A stretch of DNA of 64,000 bases, from the NCBI GenBank assembly GCA_007026445.1, contig VDMD01000002.1, forward strand, positions 496,001 through 560,000. The letters are read 5' to 3'. The stretch comes from Schizophyllum amplum. Taxonomy: Eukaryota; Basidiomycota; Agaricomycetes; Agaricales; Schizophyllaceae. Position numbers and translations under genes: made by a program. Of the stretch, positions 46,774 through 58,300 are shown piece after piece (the stretch's first letter is position 1; each line of letters begins with the position of its first letter). Under the pieces are notes generated by a model. That model ran no database searches, was not told the origin of the DNA, and saw only the letters and a program-made list of their open reading frames with translations.

Positions 46774-48358
46774 ATGGCATCCAAACCCTTCAAGACGCGT
46801 GTGGCGACCAGGAGAGCGATGAGTCTCGCTTCCGCTTTCAAGTTCAACAGCGGTAATCGCGAGGCTCCATGGTATACCGTGCAGAACCTCGTGCTGCACG
46901 ACCTCAAAACCAATACATCTATGCTCGTCTCATCTCAGCTTGACTTGAGCATCTCTTCGTCGATGTGGAAGAAACCGAACAAGGGGCCATCGTCGTCAAA
47001 CCCTCCGCCTCCTGTCCCGCAGGGTGACGACGACGACGCCTCTTCGAACGCTTCGGATCTGCAGTCGATTCCCACGGACTCGGACAGTATGTCTCCTTGT
47101 ACTTGCTGATTGCTGCGCAGGCCGCTAACATTGTACGCTTTCAGCCGAAGATGTACAGCCCGTCGTCGGTATCATTGGAATCGGTCGCTCTCATGACGAT
47201 GACGGAGGTGAGGGCGAGAGCGAGAGCGACGGGGAGAGCGACGAAGAGAGCGACGAGGAGAGCGACGAAGAGAGCGACGAGAGCGACGAGAGCGACGAGG
47301 AGAGCGACAAGGCGAGCAAGAGTGAGGATGTCAGTCAGGAGGAGGGCGTTGTGGAGGTCGGCGTCGACGCTAGAGTCACGGTCGAGGTCCACGACGACGA
47401 CAGCACCGGCAGTGAGCAGTTTTAAATATGTTTGTCGTTGATGATCTCACATAGATCTCACTAGCGCATGCGGTTGTCGATGCAGGGGAGCTTTCGGTGC
47501 GCGACGATGCGAGCGACGTCCATGACGAAAGCGACGGTACGTTTGTAGATCTCACCGCATCCGTCTCTACCTTCGGAACCTGACATTATGCCAGATGTGG
47601 AACGGCGCCGCTCGTCGAGTCCCGCGGTAGCTGTCGAGCTCGACAGTACGTGGTCGATCTTTTCGCGCGTTGCATTTTGACTTACGAATTGCCACCCAGG
47701 GTCCCGCCAGTGGACCAGTTTGAGCCCCTCCGCCGACCACAGGTCTGTCACAGGTAGCGACAAGAGCGTCCCCGATCAAGCCGCAGTCAAGCGATACCCC
47801 GACTTCTGCATCCTTCACACCGTTGGCAAGAACCTGCCGGATCCCAAGCAGCAACCCGAAGGGCCCGAGCGCGACATCGCTCAGCATAGGCACGACATCC
47901 GTGCTGGACGCAGCACGAAGCACCGCTGCGCCCTGCTCATCGAAGAGGACAAGCGCGGGCCTGCCCGTGAAATGGACGCTGCCGCCCGGGCCAGAAGTCT
48001 CAAAATACACCTCGGCGAGGCTCGACAGCAGGTCATAAGCTACGTGTCCGTGTATTTCTACCTCGTACCCTCCTCGCCTGGTGTCATTGCACGCGCCGCC
48101 GCCGGTCCTTACTGGCAGTGGCTATTCCTTACACCGGGCGACGTCCCTAGGTTCAACCCTGTCACACGCTCGTACGAGTCAGGCGAGAGCAACAGGGATA
48201 AGCTGATCGCGGTGATGAAACGTTTCATCCAAGGTCCAGTATTCCTACTGTGCTCGAAGGAGTCCGACAGCCAGCTTACGGAGGTCAAGCGGCGGTTAGC
48301 TGAGCTACGGAGTCAATGCGACAAGAAGCACGGTATCAATAGAGGCGCTACCGCATAG
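46774..48358 (+). CDS. Orphan protein with acidic Ser/Asp repeat and PD-(D/E)XK-like C-terminal region
   Basis: Five exons (46774-47086, 47145-47411, 47465-47536, 47595-47645, 47700-48358) give 453 aa. Exon 3 must begin at the second AG (after CACTAG) to stay in frame. Residues 1-100 include REAPWYTVQNLVLHDLKTNT. A run of repeated ESDEESDEESDE type follows (about 125-165). The C-terminal half has RYPDFCILHTVGKN, then CALLIEEDKRGP and LGEARQQVISYVSVYFYLV. The PD ... E-D-K spacing on strand-like segments, with a downstream QQ helix, is the pattern of the PD-(D/E)XK nuclease superfamily. That fold is inferred; no close family is recognised. It sits between members of a three-gene orphan family. 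Confidence 0.75.
47215..47315 (+). repeat. GAGAGCGAC-type coding microsatellite
   Basis: Units such as GAGAGCGACGAA and GAGAGCGACGAG recur about ten times and encode the Glu/Ser/Asp tract of the gene at 46774. Opposite strand gives a meaningless Leu/Ala/Val frame. Confidence 0.8.
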
Positions 48359-49034
48359 CTCAATGTAATTGTAACTCGAACGTTGAACTTGAACGTCGTC
48401 TCTTGCTAGCCGTCGCAACTTTCACTGGATAGTTCTACGACTCATATACTGTAGATCTACCGCTAGTGACAGTACAGCCCGTCCTCGTCAGTTGATATCA
48501 GAGCGGGTGGCTTATGCAAGGTGTAAGCACGAGTCGAGAGGGTCAGTGTACTGGTAGCGTGGATCTCGATTGCATATCGTGCTGCAGCGCTGTGAAATTA
48601 CGAAAGCAACGCCGCTGTTAGCAGGTCTATCGTCATCGTAAGTACTGCTTCGTGTCGTCCTCGGTCTTTGTCTGTATGATTGCGAATGCATCACCTGGAC
48701 GTCTGCTCACCGTTCAACAGTGGCAACCCGCACCCTCGATACTGCCAATGAGCGGGCAGCCGTAGACTGCAGACAGAGGGTATGAGCAGAAAAGAGGGAG
48801 AGCCGGCGCCCTGAGCGAGGCAAATGGCCGCGCGCGTGATTCTTGCGTGACGTGGGCGTGATCTTGGGCAGTCTGCACATATCAGGAGCAAATATAATAT
48901 CTGAGTGTATGAAGTGGACTACTTGAATGAGTGAACTGGCACCCAGACTACGTTAACCAGGTGGCACGGAATCTATCCAAGGTGTGAACGGCAAAAACAT
49001 TGACCCAAGTTGAGTACACACCCACCTTGGCCCC
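48359..49034. other. Convergent intergenic region
   Basis: 676 bases between the acidic-repeat gene and orphan paralogue B. Only short frames; no RNA or repeat boundary found. Confidence 0.5.
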
Positions 49035-49598
49035 TTAGTTCCCTGGATTGTAAACAGTATACCACTGCGGCTTGTCCCCCTCCTGGTAGATGAACTTGGC
49101 CACCTCTTTAACAAGGCTTTCCGGCGGAGGCACGCGCGCACTTTTCCGCCGAGCCCTATTGTCGGCTAGAACCACCACCTCCGACAAGGTCCTGCCCTCG
49201 CGCACGGTCGTGAGGAACGAGCTCGGCCTGGCCATTGGGAGCTTGAAGCGCGGCATGCAGTAGCTGGGCACTATAGCGACCATGGCGTCTCGTCTGCGCT
49301 GCCACCACTCTTTGTCCTGCTCCTCCGTCATCCCTTCAGGAGGGGGACCGATGTGTTTGTCGTGGAACTGCCGCATTCCCGGGTCGGAGAGCTTGATGGC
49401 ATAGACTCGGTGATACTTGGAGCGCAGCGAGGCTGCAGCGGCAGCTATTTTCGCCCGACTATGGTCTTTGTTCGTTTTGTGGGCTGAGCGAGAGGCTTTG
49501 GCGGAACGTTTGAATACAACACTGGCAGCGAAGGTCACCCGCTTAGAGGTCTTTGTCGCTGTCTCGGACGCGGGAGGGGCGGACGGTGTGGTTGACAT
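49035..49598 (-). CDS. Orphan 187 aa protein, paralogue B
   Basis: Intron-less, 187 codons, the same length as paralogues A and C. The start ATG at 49598 is chosen by alignment (MSTTPSAPPASETATKTSKR against MSSTPSAPSAS in A and MSTTPTAPLAPETATKASKR in C). Shares RVYAIKLSDPGMRQFHDKHI, GPPPEGMTEEQ, AIVPSYCMPRFKLPMARPSS, REGRTLSEVVVLADNRARR and the end KFIYQEGDKPQWYTVYNPGN. Lies 133 bases from paralogue C in tandem on the same strand, and the 20-40 bases before the start codon are also alike, so B and C arose by local duplication. Function unknown. Confidence 0.82.
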   Translation of the reverse strand: MSTTPSAPPASETATKTSKRVTFAASVVFKRSAKASRSAHKTNKDHSRAKIAAAAASLRSKYHRVYAIKLSDPGMRQFHDKHIGPPPEGMTEEQDKEWWQRRRDAMVAIVPSYCMPRFKLPMARPSSFLTTVREGRTLSEVVVLADNRARRKSARVPPPESLVKEVAKFIYQEGDKPQWYTVYNPGN

Positions 49599-49731
49599 GA
49601 TGGTCGATGACAAGCAGTGAACAGTGAACACTTCTACGGCAAATCCCAGGTCTCATTGTTCTCATTCCAGGTGGCATCACATACTATTGTTACTAAGGCA
49701 GCCTGCAGCCGTAGGTACCACCCTGAACCCC

Positions 49732-50295
49732 CTAGTCGCCCGGATTGTAAACGGTATACCACTGCGGCTTGTCTCCCTCCTGGAAGATGAATTTGGCCAC
49801 CTCTTCAATGATATTATCCGGGGGAGGCACGCGCGCACTCGCCCGCTGTGCCCTATTGTACGCGAGCACAACCACCTCCGACAAGGTCCTGCCCTCGCGC
49901 ACGATCGTGAGGAAGGAGCTCGGCCTGGCCATCGGGAGGTTCCAGCGCCACATGCAATACCGAGGGACTATGGAAACCATGGCGCCCCGCTTCTGCTGCC
50001 ACCACTCTTTCTCCTCTTCGTCTGTCATCCCTTCAGGAGGGGGCCCAATATGTTTATCGCGGAATTGCCGCATGCCCGAGTCGGAGAGCTTGATGGCATA
50101 GACGCGGGGATACTTGGAGCGCTGCGAGGCTGCAGCGGCAGCCATTTTTGCCCGACTGCGGCTTTTGTTGGTTTTGTGGGCTAGGCGAGAAGGCTTCTTG
50201 GCACGTTCGAAGATCACATTGGCGGCGAAGGTTACCCGCTTGGAGGCCTTTGTCGCAGTCTCAGGCGCGAGAGGGGCAGTTGGTGTAGTTGACAT
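49732..50295 (-). CDS. Orphan 187 aa protein, paralogue C
   Basis: Intron-less, 187 codons. The frame is open upstream to 50376, but the ATG at 50295 matches the starts of A and B. It shares a longer N-terminal match with B (ETATKASKRVTFAANVIFER, HKTNKSRSRAKMAAAAASQR) than with A, so B and C are the closer pair. Differences in the core include IVPRYCMWRWNLPMA for IVPSYCM and LAYNRAQRAS for LADNRARR. Ends in QWYTVYNPGD. No known domain. Confidence 0.82.
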   Translation of the reverse strand: MSTTPTAPLAPETATKASKRVTFAANVIFERAKKPSRLAHKTNKSRSRAKMAAAAASQRSKYPRVYAIKLSDSGMRQFRDKHIGPPPEGMTDEEEKEWWQQKRGAMVSIVPRYCMWRWNLPMARPSSFLTIVREGRTLSEVVVLAYNRAQRASARVPPPDNIIEEVAKFIFQEGDKPQWYTVYNPGD

Positions 50296-51378
50296 GGTGG
50301 TCGATGACAAGCAGTGAGCACTTGTTCGGCAAACTCCGAGTCCTATTGTTCTTGTTCCGGTGGCATTGCATGCCACGACGTTGTATTTATTGCCAGATGA
50401 GCCTCTTGAGTCTTCGCCACTCGATTGAGGTCACCCAGGGTCACCCACTCCCTCCGCAGTCAGGCGAAATTCGCCACGAATGGTGCCAGCCGCCATTCTC
50501 TCGCATGCTATGACTGCACACGCATTGTATACAAGAACTCGGGCGCGTCGTACATGCATGAAGAGCACCAAAATGCATTACTAGATGTCAATACTATAAA
50601 CGAAGCCTCTATGCTACACAACCCGGCAAAGACAAAGAAAGTCTAGAAAACGTTGAAGGCAGACAACCCATCCGAAGCAGTCCGAAAAGGTCGATAGCGC
50701 AGCTCCTAAAAGGTCGATAGAGCAGCTCCGAAAAGAATAGAACAGCATGGTATTATTGTAAGTAAGGCGAAAGAGTTTCCGCGATTGGGAGTGTATGTAC
50801 TGAAGAGGAGGGCAAAAAGATCCGGTGTGTACTTGAGGCGTGCAGTGAACAGACTCCTTGAGAGTGAGGGATTGCAGGAGAGAGGACGTGGTACAAGATA
50901 TATAAATATGCGCGCGTGCGACATGCGGGGGAGATTGGAGATGATGTGAAGAGGCAGAAACAGGAACCTGAAGGTCGGTACAAATTGAGGAGTGAGGAAG
51001 TAAAGTACGAACTGAGAAGACATGAGAGATACCATGTGAATTGGGCTGGCAGGAAAGTACGGTACGATTTAGCAGGAGAATACGGGATGGAGGGGCAACG
51101 ACGATACAGAAAAGACCAAGCAACGGAATGCATACGAAAACGAAAACGAGGGAGAGGCGACGAGGGTATATAGTGAGCGGATACATATATGGGCGCAGGA
51201 GCTTGGCGGGCCTTCCGAGATTTTTTTCGAGGTCTTCATAGTACAACGCATTCGAGGCGTTCAAAGCACAACGCAACCGCTGGAGAACCACCTGCGGAAG
51301 AATATGCGTGAGTATGCTGCACCCAAATCGACCCGTGACGCAGCCCGCTATGGCATCTGAGCGAGATAGACGCGGTAC
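50296..51378. other. Intergenic with a short 23 bp tandem repeat
   Basis: Low-GC stretch of 1.1 kb. Two near-identical 23 bp units (AAAAGGTCGATAGCGCAGCT at 50685, AAAAGGTCGATAGAGCAGCT at 50708) and the start of a third are the only structure. The long minus-strand frame at 50614-51291 is low complexity and not considered coding. Confidence 0.5.
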
Positions 51379-53227
51379 TCACCAACTAGCGCGCAATCCC
51401 TCGATCCACCAGCAGCACATCACCAGCCGCATGCGTACGCTGCGCACGGGCAGCAGCCGCGCCTTTTCCTCGTCCCCAATCGGCAACACAAGACCCATCC
51501 AGAAGGAGAACTCGGAGACGTTCGTCCGGGGAGATGGCATGGGCCCGTATGTCGAGGACAGGCGCTGAGAAGACGTGAGTCAATAAAGCTGAAGAAATGC
51601 AACCATTGAACACACCTGCGCGACCCACGGGGCGGTACCTTTGCGGAGGGTGGAGATGAAGTCGAGGCAGGTGTGGATGAGGGTAGCTAAAGACGGCGTG
51701 CTCGGGAGCATGGTCGGCATCGACGCGGTGCGCGCACGCGTACGCGCCGCCGTGTCTGCAGATGGTGTACCACCAGCCGTACGCGGGCGTGCGGTTGGAG
51801 ACGCAGGAGCTTCCACCGCCATCCCGGACGACAGGCTGACCTCCTCCGCTTCTTCCTCCGAGAGCTCGAGATCCTCGTAGCTAAAATCCTCCTCCACGTC
51901 CTCGACGCGTTCCACGCGTCCCACCATGTACCCGTCCAGCACGCCACGCTCCAAGATACGGAAGCGATGCGTTCCCCAAGTCTCCACCACACTGCGGCCA
52001 TCTGGGAGCATCTGCACGGACCGGATTTCGAGCATGGTGCCATATTCATGTGAAGTGGGGTAGGGCACCGAGGATGTTTGACGGGTTGTTGTGCGGGCAG
52101 ATGATGACGCAGATGCTGACGGCGCAGTTAAAGCTGACGATGACGAAGGGGTATCCGGTGTCGGAGCCGATGATGAAGTTGAGGGGAAGGTGGTGTATGA
52201 TCCGCCGCCCGGGCGCGGGGGCATAATCATTCCAAACGAGGGATTGGGGGATGCGAGGCAGCGACGGAGCATGAGGCGATACCTGAGGCAAGATAAGTAC
52301 GGGACTGGGCTGCTATGGTACGCTGACGCACCTGGGCTCAAAGAAATGCAGCAAGGTCGGCATGCAGGGGAACGCAAGCTGGCAGACAAAGATCGGAGTG
52401 TCCAATCGGCCGTCCCTCTCCTCCTGCTCGATGGCCGCCCCGCGCGCGTCGTATAGATCTTTATTCGTGAGTTTGACTTCAAATACTGTCAGTGGTAGGG
52501 AGCGGATCGCTGGACAGGAGTGCGCTCACTGATTGCCAGGACGGTTTTGTTTACGGGGTGGTCCTGGAAGTAGGCGTACCCGGGCAAATCTTGCCGGCAC
52601 ATGGGGCAGGCTGAACTGTGATCGAGCGAGCGGTGAAGGCATTTCATGCAGAATGTCTGGGGGAATGTCAGCGGAGCGCTGGGAGAGTGGACGACCACGT
52701 ACATGCTGGCAAGGTGTTGTGACGGGCTGGTAGAAGAGCTGGAAGCAGATCTCGCAGCTGAGCTCCGACAGCAGTTCCTTCTCCAAATGTGGTGCTCGCC
52801 GTGCGTCGGGGATGACGGCGTCATGCCTTGTCGTGCGCTGGATACTGGCGCAGCGGGAGAGGTGGGTAAGGAGGTCCGGCTCGTCCTCCTCGTCTTCGGT
52901 AGCTGCGTAGCGCTGGCGCTTGCGAGGGGGGGCCTTCTCGTCGTCATCGTCTGGGCGCGAGTAGCGGTCGACGAGGTCGATGATCTTGTTGACGGTGACG
53001 TCGACGCGTGCGGTGGTGTGCGGGGAGGGGACGGGATGGAACTGGACTGTGGGCCCTTGGCGCGGCGCGGGTGCGGGCGGGGGACGGCAGTGGGGGACGG
53101 GGCAGACGGTGGTGTCTGGGGACAGGGCGTGGCCTGCGCAGACGGAGTGACCGCAGCGGAGGGTGAGCGGTGCGACGAGGTCGGCGGTGCAGAGGGGGCA
53201 GCGCAGGACGTCGCGCAGGGAGGACAT
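51379..53227 (-). CDS. RING-RING-LON domain E3 ubiquitin ligase (LONRF-like)
   Basis: About five exons from ATG 53227 to TGA 51381-51379. A first RING-like set (C10, C13, C25, H27, C30, then CPVPHC) is followed by a helix, an acidic/basic linker, and a full C3HC4 RING (CEIC from residue 158, TPCQHTFCMKCLHRSL, CPMCRQDLP) interrupted by an intron after CQH. A LON substrate-binding domain then begins (TPIFVCQLAFPCMPTLLHFF EPRYRLMLRR in parts) and runs through EYGTMLEIRSVQMLPDGRSV and GTHRFRILERGVLDGYMVGR to FSFWMGLVLPIGDEEKARLL. This is the architecture of LONRF proteins, cytosolic ligases for misfolded proteins. It has Ser/Thr/Ala-rich insertions inside LON. An extra 3' exon is possible. Confidence 0.88.
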
Positions 53228-54281
53228 GATGATGATGGTAAGACGAGAGTGGCGACTCGCTCTCGTCGATTATCCCGGTGCGATGGCCGCCGTTGCTGCC
53301 GGCGTCCAATCGCTCGATCCCCTCGGTCGATCGGACACGACAAGTGTCAAGGGCCCGCATCGGCACGTGGCCCCCGATCTCGGATCCTTCCGACGCCCAC
53401 AAGCCCCTGCTCCCCCCCTCCGTCACCGCGCGACAGACCGCCATCGACCCCGACGGAGGAGCGGGGAGAGAGACATGACCATTGTCCAAATTTCAAAGCC
53501 GAACCCTCGTCCGCGTCCTCGCGTGGCCCGTGATCACCTCCGAAATTGCGCCCGTGCCTGGACCTGCAGGTTCGAGTCTGCCACTCATGGCGTTCGCCCA
53601 TGTCATGCATCGATCGATGCATGAGATCATGTAGATCGCCATTCTGTCCTCGACCCTACGAAACCCCCGAGGGCCACATATTCTGAAGGGTCAATGGCGC
53701 TAGCGTGCGCCTTCACATATGCGCGTCTGTCTGTTGTTCGATCCGGAAACGGCAGAACGCGTACAACTCTTCTTACGCGAGGCGTGTGCGCCTCAAATGC
53801 CACGAACGCATTCGTTAGATTCCGGCCTCCCCTCGCCGTAACCTCGCCAGTCTCGCCTATCTGGTTTCGTGGAATGGGCTCAAACGCTGTCGTCCTGCAT
53901 ACAACGCGTAGCTGGTCTTGCGCCTTGGGTCACCGCTAGTGACCAACTGGATTGAGATTATCTGCCGGATCCCGCACCCTTTGCGCAATCCCGAGCACAA
54001 AGCACGCGTCCTGGAGTTAGCTCAAAATCCGTTCCCAACTTCCGGTGTGCGCGTACTTAGGGAGCCGCACGTCTACGTCGCCTGTAAGTCGCCTGTTCAC
54101 TCGGAGCCGCTGCGATTGCGGAATCTCTCGGCTCGAAGCGCCGATGGGCGAAAAGTAGGCGATGTGATCCTCAACGAGAGTAATCTAACGCAATACGCAG
54201 GCATGGAGGAGCTTTCGGGTGGCAGACCTCCTGGAACTTGCCTGGAATCGTACCTAGCTAGCTACGCGCCACTGGCGAGCA
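53228..54281. other. Intergenic upstream of the LONRF-like gene
   Basis: About 1 kb, the presumed promoter of the minus-strand gene. Frames here overlap the antisense of its first exon or are short. It borders transposon copy 2. Confidence 0.5.
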
Positions 54282-54933
54282 GAGGGGAGAGTCGATTATT
54301 ACTATTCGATCCAGATCTCAGGGGCCCGAAAACGAGCGGCAGCCCAACGGAAGCCCCAAGTCGGCTCCGTCAGAGGGCGACCGGAGGCACGTGCAGCCTT
54401 CCTGCTTGACCCACCGGCGACCTGCAGGCGCGCTGGATGCCCTTGACATTGTCTGAGGTGTGCACAGTGTTGACAATGAGAAACATAGCACACACCTGAG
54501 TATACCTAAGCACTAGATGGCTGCCGGTTATGGCAGAACGACGCGACCACCGACACCGTCGCCGATGTTGTAGCCGCCACGTGCAGCACCGGTGTTGTTT
54601 GCCACGTGATTAATGTTCAACATCTTAAAAAAACTCGTAGCTCAACATCAGTTTGTTCTTGAACAGATGTTTGCATTTCTACATACCATATCAGCGCCCA
54701 TAAACGCAGCAGGGTGATACAGAGCCCTAGAAAGGACCCACAGGGCCTTACAAACAGTGAAGACATGAACTTTGCGACAGCGGCGGTTGCCGGGCGCGTC
54801 ACGGTAACGGGCGCAAAGGCCACCGGGGACCGAACAAGGCAGGAACTTGAGGTGGCGGGAACCGAAAAGACGTCGTTTTAGTGCCATCAGCTTCCTCAGT
54901 CTAAATCGAATAATAATAATCGACTATGCGCTC
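54282..54933. mobile_element. Non-autonomous Mutator-like element, copy 2 (652 bp)
   Basis: Ends begin GAGGGGAGAGTCGATTATTA (left) and GAGCGCATAGTCGATTATTA (right, opposite strand). The flanks carry CTGGCGAGCA (54272-54281) and CTGGGGAGCA (54934-54943), a 10 bp target duplication with one mismatch. The left 80 bases and the right 100 bases align with copy 1 (for example CGAACAAGGCAGGAACTTGA against CGAACAAGACAGGAACTGGG), with a shorter, shuffled middle. No transposase frame. The imperfect duplication and shorter body suggest an older insertion than copy 1. Confidence 0.85.
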
Positions 54934-55383
54934 CTGGGGAGCACTCATCTGCCCTTCAGGGAGATCTCTGCAGTGCTCTCGCTCCCTATGTGCGAACTTT
55001 GAACGAGGTAACATACGCCCCCTGCATATCATATCGTTCCAGCTCTATACCCTTCCTGAAGATGAAGTGATTGCCAACACACTTGCCGTGAGCATTTCGT
55101 CTCTGTTTTGACTTGTCCGATATTTTGTGGCCCGGTCGTTGCCCCCTCCTTTGTCCTCCAATAGCGAGAAAGCAGGGTAAGATATAATTATTACCCATAA
55201 AGGGCAGCAAGCGCCGCCCGCCTATGACACCAGATGTCGTTCCCGAGAGAGGCAAACAAGTAGAACCCGCACCTACATGGACCCATATGAAGTCGGAATA
55301 GGAAGCTTGATTGGTGATGGGACCTGTACGACATCAATGAAATGACGTAAGACAACCCTCTCATCAGCACATCGTCGACGACG
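54934..55383. other. Promoter region of the PXB-PX gene
   Basis: 450 bases between element copy 2 and the ATG at 55384, presumably the promoter. No TATA box stands out. Confidence 0.5.
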
Positions 55384-58300
55384 ATGAGCGAGTCGTCCCC
55401 GACGACGACCAGCCCTCCTCCGCGACGCCCAACACGGTCCATCCCGCCAGCACCACTGTCTCTCGATGACTCTCCTGTCCTGGACGCCCCCGTCATCAGC
55501 TCATCGCCCACCTCGGAAACAGCGCCGACAGCAGCACCGGGCGCCCCCGATGCCGACGCCAACGACGACGGCGCCGCTCGCAGCGACGCAGATCTGACGC
55601 CCCTGCGAGCTCACTATCTGAAGAAGTCGCTCATCTCGGCCGCCTTCCACCGCGAGCTCGACGCGATCACGACGCAGGCGCCCAACACCTCCACGTTCTC
55701 CTACCTAGGCCCCCCGTTCTCTCCGCCGCCCAAGGATGCGCCCGCGCTCGACCTCCCGCTGCTGCGCTACATGTTCCGCCAGTTCATCCTCACCTTCCCC
55801 TTCATGGCCGCCGCGCCAAAGGACTTCTATTCGGACAAGCTGCAGCCCTTCATGGCGTCCGTGCTCTCGCGCAACCTCTCCCCGACCTCGCCGTTCGAGG
55901 AGGGCGCGGAGCATACGGAGCAGGCGACGCGGGCGAAGCTGCTGGCGCGGCTTGAGCGCAATCTCGCACTGTTTGTCACCTCCGCGGTCAAGCTTGTTGA
56001 GCGCGAGGAGGTTGTGCGGCTGACGCAGGTCGACCTCGATCGGCTGGAGGCGCTCTCGCGCAAGCGGCAGGCGCGGAATATGCGCCATCGCAAAGTGTTC
56101 GAGGTCAACATCGTTGGCGTGCGCACCGTGCAGGATCGGGGCCGCGTCCGGAGCAGGGCGCATGAGGTGCGTGGCAACAGCCGAGAGAGAAATCGCGCTG
56201 ACACTGTGCTCAGGAATTTATCATCCGGACGCGCAGATCACACTACGAGGATGTCTTCGTCTCCCGACGGTACGGCGATTTCAAGACCTTGGCCGAGGAG
56301 GTGCGCGTACCCTCTTCCCTCCGCGTAAAAGCGCCCCTAACGTGGCGCAAAGTTGCGCAAAGCGCATCCTGAGCAGGAGATCGGCTCCCCTCCCGCGAAG
56401 GACAGGACGACCGTCAGCGCCCCGACGCACCCGAACGCGCTCGATCGGCAGCAGTCCATCGATTCCGATTTCGACGCCGCATCCCCACCCGCATCGCCCC
56501 GCTACCCATCGCGGCTGTCGCGGGAGAAGAACCGCCTGACGCTGCGCGCGTACCTGCACTCGCTCATGTCCTCCTCTGTCATCGCGTCCTCGCCCGTCAT
56601 CCGCTCCTTCCTGCTCTCCGGGTCGATCCGGTTGACGCCGGCGGAGCTCGAGGACGCGCGGCGGCGCGAAGAGGCGGACCGCACGCGCGACGACGGGCGT
56701 AAGAAGTTCGCGAAGGAGATCGCGAACCGCGTGGACGGGCTGCGCGACGCGGTGAAGGGCGTCAAGGGCGACATCATGGGCCGGGACGGCTTGACGAACA
56801 TATTCACGACAATCAAGGTGACGGCGGAGGTGCGCGCGCTGCCCGACAACTACCGCGCCGTGTTCGAGTGGGCCCGCATATCGTCAGTCAGTTCCCCTCT
56901 GCGTGGGTGTTTGGCGGGGTTGACCTGATGCAGAGTGTAGTCTAGCGTCGACGGTGTTCCATCAGTTTGTGGCCTCGGATGATGCGTCGGAGAAGTTTGC
57001 CAACTTGAAGCGCCTACATGGGCTGATGCCGTATTTCATGATGAAGACGGCGCTGAAGATCAGTAATCCGGTCAGCATGATCAGGAGTACGTGAGGGATT
57101 TGCGGGCTGTTTGTGCGGTTTGCTAATGACTGGCAGATATCATGGATCTCTTCCTTGCGCAACCCTTCGGTGGGCGCAGCTTACTACAGCGGTAAGTTGT
57201 ATTGCCTCGTTGATTATTCGTTGAAGCTCATCATCGTGGTAGCATGTTTTCGAGCTCTCTGTCAGAAGAGGCTCGCCAGATCGAGGAAGAGATCGAAGCG
57301 GTGAAAGCCAAGGTGGACGATCCCGTCATCTGCGAGAAGGTCCGCCGTTTCGTCTATGCTCCCAAGGAGATACAGGACACCTACAGACTGGATGCAGGTA
57401 TGTTATGTTTCCACTTTCACCCCATCTGCTGACCCTTGGACAGCGGAGGAGAAGCAGGAGCTAATGACCGTCGTGTTGCGCTCCGGCGACGAGCCGGTCC
57501 TGAACCGCACGCAGATGCACAGGGTCGCGAAGGCGAGCCGCGCATATGCCGCATATCTGCGGTATCGGGATACCTTGGACGACTCAGATGACGATGACGG
57601 TCCGCAAGACGAGGACGGGTGGCTTTATGAAGACTTGAAGATTCTGGCGCACCTGTATACAAAGTTGCAAGACCGCGAGGAGCTGATCGGGCTGATCTTC
57701 GAGGGCTTCACTTCAGACCTGTTGAAGGATATCATCACGATTTTCTACTCGCCGCTGGCGCAGGTTTATCGCGCCGCCAGCATCGCGGACTCGTTGAGCG
57801 ACCTGCAGAACTTCATAAACGATCTGATACGGACGGTGGAGATGGTTGAAGAACGTGAGTGCTATGGAAGTATACGAGGAGCAAGAGCTTATATTTTTGC
57901 AGTGAGTCAGGAAGATCCACACCTGACGGTGCAAGCCTTTATCGATCTCATACAGCGGCACGAACAGGCGTTCTACAGCTTTGTGCACAAAGTGCACTCG
58001 AAGGGCGAGGGCCTGTTCGACAGCCTCATACGCTGGATAGAGCTGTTCCTTACCCTCGTTCGCGAGGGGTTGGGGCCGCCGATTAGCTTGGAGTTTTTGC
58101 TGCCGCACTCGGGTCAAGAGCGCGCGGACGTTCTTGCAGAGGTGGACGCAGTGGCGACATACCACTACAAGACAAAGGTGGTGTACGAGGATAAGCTACG
58201 CCGACGATTCGGCCGCGCGCAGGGCGTGGGGGCGGGCGAGGAGGCGGAGGAGCAAACGCAGGCAATGGTCGACGGTGTCCTGGCTGAGATCAGCTTCGGG

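Noticed and set aside
47141..47392. Minus-strand frame rich in Leu, Val and Ala
   Set aside because: A mirror of the acidic coding repeat on the other strand; periodic and meaningless.
50614..51291. 225-codon minus-strand frame rich in Ser, Leu, Phe and Cys
   Set aside because: Low-complexity pyrimidine strand of an AT-rich intergenic region; no motif and an overlapping frame with the same look.
53163..53624. 153-codon plus-strand frame upstream of the LONRF-like gene
   Set aside because: Overlaps the first exon of that gene in antisense and is Arg/Pro-rich without structure.
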